A DNA stretch of 64,000 nucleotides from assembly GCA_030867875.1 (NCBI GenBank), contig JAOWCC010000936.1, forward strand, positions 124,001-188,000. The letters are read 5' to 3'. This document shows, in pieces, positions 40,801 to 49,800 of the stretch (position 1 is the stretch's first letter; each line of letters opens with the position of its first letter). The notes beneath the pieces are model-generated. The model was not told the origin of the DNA. It made no database searches and saw only the letters and a list, made by a program, of their open reading frames with translations. This DNA is from Actinernus sp. WN-2022. Lineage: Eukaryota; Cnidaria; Anthozoa; Actiniaria; Actinernidae. Both the position numbers and the translations under genes were made by a program.

Positions 40801-43800
40801 CGCCAGAACCCCTATGGTGCTGCGCCAGAACCCCTATGGTGCTGCGCCAGAACCCCTATGGTGCTGCGCCAGAACCCCTATGGTGCTGCGCCAGAACCTA
40901 TGGTGCTGCGCCAGAACCCCTATGGTGCTGCGTCAGAACCCCTATGGTGCTGCGCCAGAACCCCTATCGTGCTGCGCCAGAACCCCTATCGTGCTGCGCC
41001 AGAACCCTATCGTGCTGCGCCAGAACCTATGGTGCTACGCCAGAACCTATGGGTATAACACTGACGTCATGTAATTAGTATTTTGGATATTAAAACCTCC
41101 TTAACTCAGCGGCACAGCATTCAAAACAAGAAATATTGTACCATTCTACTATTCACTTGATGTAGAATTGATATCTAAAATAAAAAAATAAAAAAATAAG
41201 CTTCATAGGCACTTTAAAGCACAATATTTTAGGAGAGTTCACCGGTAAAATCCTGTCCGCCATTACTGGAAGCCGTTTCGCGAAATAGTGTGCATAAAAA
41301 AGTAGCCAACCTCATAAAGATAAATATAACTTTCTTCTTGTCGACGTAAAAACGTTTTTAGTAGAAATATGCCTCCAAGGCGTTGTGTTGTGCAGGCGAG
41401 CGTTGAGTGTGTGACATCACTTCCGCTGAATAACTCTTTGGATAAAGTTGAACAAAGGGAACGGCTTCCAGTAAAGGCGGACGTTTAGATTCAATACTCA
41501 GAGTTAAAAAATAAGATTCCTTGTCGTCGTATCGAAAAACGGTTCGAACTGGCAATAATATAGCAAGTGAACTTTATGAATATGCATAAACATTATGTCA
41601 AAATTTGATCGTAGTGGCACTTTAACTGATTTCTGACAATTACCTACAATTCAGGCCAAAGATGTTTGTCAGCTCCAACACGTGGTGCTGCGCCAGAACC
41701 CCCCTTATATATGGTGCTGTGCCAGAACCCCCCTTATATATGGTGCTGCTCCAGAACCCCCCTTATATATGGTGCTGCGCCAGAACCCCCCTTATATATG
41801 GTGCTGCGCCAGAACCCCTTATACATACTACTACTGTTCCTGCTGTAGAGTGTGTCGTGTATTGATTACAAATGTGTTGTTGCTCGCTATGCCGTAATTA
41901 TTACCCCCTGTGTTATTATCGTGTGACTAGGAGCATAAGCTGCGTGCGGTCCGCTTCCTACCTGATGTGGTCAAACTACAAAGACTGCTGATGGATCGCT
42001 ATCACCGAACTCTTGATAGCACAGAGACTGAGAAGCTCAAGTTGAAGGAGTTCTACAAACAGTTCCCGCTGGGTATGCGTGAATTCCGCGCTGTATTTCA
42101 TGTTTATGTTCCGTATTTTATGTGTGTTTGCTGTCTATATGCCGTATTTCATCTGTGTTTGTTGCCTATGTGCCGTATTTCATCTGTGTTTGTTGCCTAT
42201 GTGCCGTATTTCATCTGTGTTTGTTGCCTATGTGCCGTATTTCATCTGTGTTTGTTGCCTATGTGCCGTATTTCATCTGTTTGCTGTCTATTTTTCCAGG
42301 TGTTGCGAAGGAATACAAGTCACTTGTTCGCAGTTTCCGCTCGGCCTGGAATATTTTGGTAGCAACTCTAACAGAGCAAGGTACCTTGTTAACCGTTGTG
42401 TTCAATGAAATGATTGGCCTCTGTTGTTGTGTAATTCGTTCATATGTTTCCCTGGCTGAAGTAGAAGTACGTTGTCAAGCCAGGAATCCATGTTGCTTAG
42501 TTTTTTTCAATATGCGTATTTGTCTATACATGATTAGTTTAGTATTGTAATGTGTTTGATAATGCCATAGGCACGACAGGCGTACTGAAGAACCTCATCC
42601 AGAATAAAGTGGACGAGGATTCTCCAGTGGCCATGTTTATTCCTGCCAGCAGCGGTCGTGGGACGTGTTCGTTGGTCCTCGTGCGTTTCCTCGTAGGTTC
42701 GCACAACGAGTTGCTGCAGCTGTACCACCGTCAGGTCAACATTGACAGCAGGTATATAGATTGCTTAAAATTACACAATCACAGTTGTACTGAGAAGTTC
42801 ATGTTTGATGTCTCTCTGTGAAGGTTATTGTGTCTGTACCTTAAATCAAATAATACTTTTAACAGCGTGTTAAAGGAATCTTAAGTAGTTTTCTTTTGTT
42901 TGTAAATTGTTCATCTCGCACTGGAAACTCGTCATGTGCCAATCAATATTTAGGTAACGCACAGTTGCAATATAAAACAGTAGACATGTTCGTTTGTGTT
43001 ACTTAATTCACTCTTTTCAATCGGTGGCCATCTTGGATTCAAAGCGAGGCAATCCTTTGATGTTCTGATATCCCTCAGTGCGAGGCTAACCTGGCAAAAA
43101 CAAAGGATTGCCACGCTTTGAATCCAAGATTGCCACCAGGTGTAAAGAGTGAATTAAGACGATTAAGTCATTTTATTAGCGACTACAGTTATTACAAACC
43201 AATCACGCAGCTGCAGTCAAACCGAGCCTACAACATTTGTAGTTACATTATCATAAGATGTAAAAGGCCGTTACATCATTATCCCGTTCTTGTAGTAATC
43301 TGTATATATCTACATAGTGAAGTGAACCACGTGCCGCTGACCGAAGTGACCGGCTCTCAGCTTGTGTCATATGATGTTGATCGTGATCTCCTGCCGCTCA
43401 TCCTCGCCCACTGCCACTACTCGCTTGAGGTTGGCCGGGGAACCTGCGTCGAGTACGATTGGTCTGCACTCCAAAGACAGTTGGTTGATAGGCTTATACG
43501 TGGAAGGGTTCTCGTGCACTTTAAGGTGATTTGATGATGTAATTCAGATTTGCGTTTGTTACATTGCAGCTTTCTGGAAAAAGTAATGGGTACTATTTTA
43601 AATGTCATTATCAATAAGGGGGTTTGGCTAATAAGGCGTGTGTGCAGCCCTTGAAAACAGTTGTCAGATCTTCTTATTCTTGTCTCAGAACAAATGTCTA
43701 GGCCAGTCCCAAGAACTACTTTATCTCTATGTATTTGAGGTTCTGTCGGTGCAGACCTACGATAGTCATGATGATGTTGTGTTGTATCTCTATTATGTAT

Positions 43801-46800
43801 GTGAGGTTCTGTTGGTTCAGACCTACGATAGTAATGATGATGTTGTGTTGTATCTCATGTATTTGAGGTTCTGTTGGTGCAGACCTACGATAGTCATGAT
43901 GATGTTGTGTTGTATCTCTATTATGTATGTGAGGTTCTGTTGGTTCAGACCTACGATAGTAATGATGATGTTGTGTTGTATCTCATGTATTTGAGGTTCT
44001 GTTGGTGCAGACCTACGATAGTCATGATGATGTTGTGTTGTATATCTATTATGTATGTGAGGTTCTGTCGGTGCAGACCTATGACAGTCATGATGTTGTA
44101 TCTCTATTATGTATTTGAGGTTCTGTCGGTGCAGACCTACGATAGTCATGATGATGATATGTGTTTGAAGATATGTTGTTATCGATCGGTGTGATTCCAT
44201 GTGACCTCTTCCTACTTTGCCTTTTTCTTTCAGGAGAATGATTACATAAAGACGGCAGAAGTCAGTGCAGACTCCGTGCTTATCTCTCTTCGTACCAAGA
44301 TCCCACAGGTAGACTCGTAGTTCCAATAGTAGAGATTGTCAGACTAACTTTGGAAGGAAAGAGTGTTTAAAATTACAGTTCTCAATTTTCTGTTTGAATT
44401 CGTTTTTCCTCCACACGCACCAAGGTATCCTCAGTAAGGTGTTATAAGGTTCAATGTTTGTTTTTGAAGTGGGGTTTTGTTTACATTGCTGTAGGTGTCG
44501 CTGTCAATCGCAATTCAGAACCAGATCGTCAAGCAGTACCGTACACTGCAGGACATCAGCGAGGCTTTATCATCTCTGAACATCGCCATTACCTTCCTGG
44601 CATCAGGAGGAGGTAAAGCGGACATGTTGGTCAGCACCTTCATGCATCGTGTACTGAGCATGCCCAACGACGCTGGCTTACGTAACGCCAAGGTACTGCT
44701 TGTGTCAAGAGAGTCTGTTGAGTTTTTATAGAATAATGACGTCAGTCATAATGTTCACAAACAGTCCATTAAAAGGCTCTTTGCTTCGGTAAAAAAATTA
44801 TATAGTTCGATTTTATTCTTGATAGTTAATCGAGAACTTGTGTGTGTTGCCCAAAATTCTGATAACTGTGACTGATACTTACATGTTTGTTACGTTAACG
44901 TACCACTACGACGAAAATTTACCATTTCGATTTGCCGTGTCAATAGGTCAATCAGTGTTAGAAATATCCAAATTAGACAAACATGCCCCAAATGAGAACA
45001 GGATTTTACCGGTGAACTCTCCTAATATATTGTGCTTTAAAGTGCCCATGAAGCTTATTATTTTTATTTTAGATATCAATTCTACATCAAGTGAATAGTA
45101 GAATGGTACAATATATCTTGCTTTGAATGCCGCTGAGTTAAGAAGGTTTTAGTATCCAAAATGCTAATTACATGACGTCAGCGGAGGTATCTGCAATCAC
45201 TTCTTAGTGGTTGTGAATGGGCGTTTCTACTGATACAGGAAAACAAATTTCTAAAATCATTTTATTTCAACCATGGGTATAACACTGACGTCATGTAATT
45301 AGCATTTTGGATATTAAAACCTCCTTAACTCAGCGGCACAGCATTCAAAACAAGAAATATTGTACCATTCTACTATTCACTTGATGTAGAATTGATATCT
45401 AAAATAAAGAAATAAGCTTCATAGGCACTTTAAAGCACAATATATTAGGAGAGTTCACCGGTAAAATCCTGTCTGCCATTACTGGAAGCCATTTCGCGAA
45501 ATAGTGTGCATAAAAAAGTAGCCAACCTCATAAAGATAAATATAACTTTCTTCTTGTCGACGTAAAAACGTTTTTAGTAGAAATATGCCTCCAAGGCGTT
45601 GTGTTGTGCAGGCGAGCGTTGAGTGTGTGACATCACTTCCGCTGAATAACTCTTTGAATAAAGTTGAACAAAGGGAACGGCTTCCAGTAAAGGCGGACGT
45701 TTAGATTCAATACTCAGAGTTAAAAAAATAAGATTCCTTGTCGTCGTATCGAAAAACGGTTCGAACTGGCAATAATATAGCAAGTGAACTTTATGAATAT
45801 GCATAAACATTGTTATGTCAAAATTTGATCGTAGTGGCACTTTAACTGATTTCTGACAATTACCTACAATTCAGGCCAAAGATGTTTGTCAGCTCCAACA
45901 CGTGGTATCCCTGTGGCGTCTTCTGTCCATTGAGCGCGCCAAGATTTTAACGAGACGAGGACAGGTAAAGAATCTCGAGACGAATTTCCAGATTGAGTTA
46001 AAAACTAATGTCTGGTTTGCAATCAATCCCCAGAGATTCAGATAACAAAGACGTGGCGGCCATGTTGGTTGAATCAAACAAAGAACTTTTGGTTTCATGG
46101 TTGATCGAACGAGGAGTCTTTTGTTAAAGTGCACCTAACCCCTTTTGCAATTTTTATACATATAATCTTTGAAAGGTTTTGAGTAGTTCCGCGAAGAAAT
46201 TTTTGTCTTACAGAGAATACGCTATGTTCCATGCGTGTTTGAAATGGTGAAAATTTGACCTTTCCTGACCCATGACCGCGTATGAAAAAGACTGCGTCGA
46301 TTCTGGATCTTACATCACCTCATTAATGCATTATTCTCCATGGTGCCTTTCTATCACAGCAACAGCGATATATAGATAATATAGACAGTCTGTGAGTTGT
46401 TAGTAAAAAAACACAGTTATTTTAGACAAAATGCTAAATATTTATTCAAATTATTGCAAAATCGAATGACTTGGGTTACGTAAGATCAAGACTCGACCCA
46501 GTCTTTTTCTTACGTGGTCATGGGTCAGGAAGGTCAAATTTTCACCATTTCAAACACGCATGGAACATAGCGTATTCTCTGTAAGCCAAAAATGTATTCG
46601 CGGAACTACTCAAAACCTTTCAAAGATTTATATGTATAAAAATTGCAAAAGGGGTTAGTGGCACTTTAACGTCAACCAAGATGGCGGTGATGACGTCACG
46701 TGAAAACGAGCAATATGACTAGATTAGATACCTTTCTCGTACCACGGCTACCGTCTATTAAAACTCGGTAAATAACTAACTTATTATATAGCTAAGTAAT

Positions 46801-49800
46801 ATCGCGAGCCATGACTGGTCAATTTCCGGTCCATAACTTCCCGTGCAGACCTCCCGCCCACTTCTGCACTCTTGGACAAAATTGTTGTAAGATGTTGGAC
46901 ACGTTTTGCCACGTTTTGCCAAGTTTTACGTACCCCTCCCCTCCCTCTCCCCATTCAGTGCTTTTGCCAATTTTTACGTACCCTTCCCCTCCCTCTTCCC
47001 ATTCAGTGTTTTTTCCAATTTTTACGTACACCACCCCTCCCTCTCCCCATTCAGTGTTTTTCCCAATTTTTACGTACCCCTCCCTCTCCCCATTCAATGT
47101 TGAGAAGGTACTTTAATCTACTGAACTCAAGAAAATAACATTGAACTGGGGGAATGGGTGAGATCAGGATTTTGTGGTGACTTATTAAGGAAAAACGGTT
47201 GTTCCAAGAATTCTTCTCCAAGGCTGTGGTCACCAGTAAAATGAAGAAGCTTATAATAAATATGTTATTAACCTCGTTTGCTCGGTCCCTACCGTAAGTT
47301 ATATAATAAACATCTTATTAACCTCGTTTGATTGGTCCGTATCGTAAGTTATATAATAAACATCTTATTAACCTTGTTTACTCGGTCCGTACCGTAAGTT
47401 ATATAATAAACATCTTATTAACCTTGTTTGCTCGGTCCGTACCATAATATATGGATCCTCGGTTATTTCCGCGCACTTCCGCTCGGGCCATGAAACAAGG
47501 AGAAAACAAGTCCATACTTACGGTACGGACCTCCCACTCGGATAATAAGGTATTTACGTTACTCATCACCGTGTACCACAACTTACGTTACTCATCACCG
47601 TGTACCACTACTTACGTTATTCATCACCGTGTACCACCACTTACGTTACTCATCACCGTGTACCACTACTTACATTACTCATCACCGTGGACCACTACTT
47701 ACGTTACCACCGCGTAACCACAACTTACGTTACTCATCACCGTGTACCACCACTTACGTTACTCATCACCGTGTACCACTACTTACATTACTCATCACCG
47801 TGTACCACTACTTAGGTTACTCATCACCATGTACCACTACTTTCGTTACTCATCACCGTGTACCACTACTTTCGTTACTCATCACCGTGTACTACTACTT
47901 TCGTTACTCATCACCGTGTACCACTACTTTCGTTACTCATCACCGTGTACCACTACTTTCGTTACTCATCACCGTGTACCACTACTTTCGTTACTCATCA
48001 CCGTGTACCACTACTTTCGTTACTCATCACCGTGTACCACTACTTACGTTACTCATCACCGTGTACCACTACTTACGTTACTCATCACCGTGTACCACAG
48101 CTTACGTTACTCATCACCGTGTACCACTACTTACGTTACTCATCACCGCGTACCACAGCTTACGTTACTCGCCACGATGTACCACTACTTACGTTACTCA
48201 TCACCGTGTACCACTACTTACGTTACTAGTCCTACGGCTTTATTTACTCACCACATGACATTGTTTCCAACAGGATCCATTTGAACACCTCCCTGCCGAG
48301 TTCAAGGAACACCTCGACGAGGGAAGTGCTTTAGCACTGAACAACGTGTTGAGAAAAATGAACGAGAGTTCTCTTGACGTGTTCCTATCACAGCTGTTGG
48401 AGATCATTATCCTACAACTGAACGAGTCCCACGATATTAGTAAAGATACCAGGTACAACATAACACCACCAAAGTCTGTTAGCAGGGCTTATGTCTTGCA
48501 GTCATGTTTGTTTGTCTAGCCTGCGTCGCATACGAACTGAACCCCGGTTAAGTCCGTCTGCGAATTAACGAACGTAAGCTTGTTTTGGACCCCCAGCGGA
48601 GTAGCACGATTATATGTAGTCGATTGTGATTGGCTTTTAAGAATACTCATTCTTCCACGTCTTCTGACTGGCCATTCAACTGTCACCAGTGCGACTTATG
48701 GCTAATTTACATTTCAAAATGTGGCGGCTTATATACATCAAGAAGAGCAATGATATATGTACAATATCAGTTTGAAATCAATATTCGTTTGCTAGAACCA
48801 GAGCAGTTGACCGGAGTTGAGTTCGGATGTGGCACGTACTAGATCTTTCCAAGCTGCATGGGAGATTTGTTTGTGTGTTCTTCGAACGAGCATTTTGTCG
48901 TGACGGATTCTATTAAAGTCTTCGGCAAGTTTCCTTTCATGTGGCCTAAGCCACGGGTAGCCTATTATGTTACATTAGTTCAAAAGCTGACCCGAAATTG
49001 GAATAAACCTAACCTTCTCCGATAGCAAAACAAACACAGGGAAACGACGACAGAGCTTGTTTAGGATGAGAAATCCCAAGTAAACAGCTGACTCACATGC
49101 AAACGAACAATTTCAACCGAGCGGCCTCTGACATGAACTGCCCGTCATAGCAATCTTCGAAGCTGGTGACAGTTGAATGGCCAGTCAGAAAACGTGTAAG
49201 AGTGAGCATTTTAAAAGCCAATCACAATCCACTACATATCTGCTGGTACTTGGTTGGGAGTCTAGAACAAGCTTTCTGTCGCTGTTTTCTTGGGGTTCAG
49301 TTTGGATGCGACGCAGCCTTTCTCCCAATAGGTGGCAGCTGTATATTGGACCACAATTCCTTGCGATCCTAACACAGTCCGAATAGAGCGGATTTCAATT
49401 GAGTGTCGGAAGTGTTTTGGTTTTGCGTTTACTAAGCTCTCCTATTGGCTGAGAAAGTAAACCAACCAATCAGAATCCAAAGTAAAACCAAACGCAAATT
49501 GGTTTTGCTTTTGCTTTGGTTTGTCGTTGGCTCACAGGGAAGCCATATATGAGTTACTTGTGATTATTCGCTCCTATGATTGGCTGGCCGTGGATAGTTT
49601 GCTTTTGGTTTTACTACACTCAATTGAAAACCGCTCTAACACGAGTTATCTATTCTCTTTGATATTAGTAGAAAACATGCAACTAGTGTTATATCACGAA
49701 TCGTGCAATCTGATTGGCTAAGTTACTCATGCACTATCTATTCTGTGATAGATAGACTGAAATAGACTGTGGTAGATAGACTGAGATAGACTGTGGTAGA

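Larger units (their letters stand above)
33918..41832. mobile_element. GC-rich Polinton/Maverick-like element, decayed
   Basis: The block starts AGTAGTATATATAAGGAGGG and ends with the related inverse, closing in TACATACTACT, with ACTGT directly flanking both sides (33,913 and 41,833). Polintons usually make 6-bp duplications and begin AG; this gives 5 bp. Composition jumps from AT-rich host to strongly GC-rich. Remnants of a DDE integrase and of the N-terminal part of a Polinton-type DNA polymerase B support the class; packaging ATPase, protease and capsid genes are not recognisable. At 7.9 kb it is about half a typical Polinton. It sits in an intron and does not disturb the reading frame of the host gene. 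The GC-rich base composition suggests a donor unlike the host, which is inference. Confidence 0.75.

Noticed and set aside
40333..41078. Plus-strand ORFs over the 22-bp array
   Set aside because: Overlapping ORFs in all frames come from the repeat; the polymerase remnant on the minus strand is the supported reading.
41655..41686. Exon 37 copy as a real extra exon of the gene
   Set aside because: Exons 30 and 31 join in phase 0 without it, it lacks a donor, and it sits in a duplicated block inside the element.
33918..41832. GC-rich block as simple contamination
   Set aside because: Inverted terminal repeats, flanking ACTGT and the captured host fragment argue for integration. A misassembly is not fully excluded, since I cannot see reads.
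47629..48284. Long plus-strand ORFs with TTTYVTHHRV-like repeats
   Set aside because: All three frames are open across the 29-bp array, as expected of a stop-free tandem repeat.
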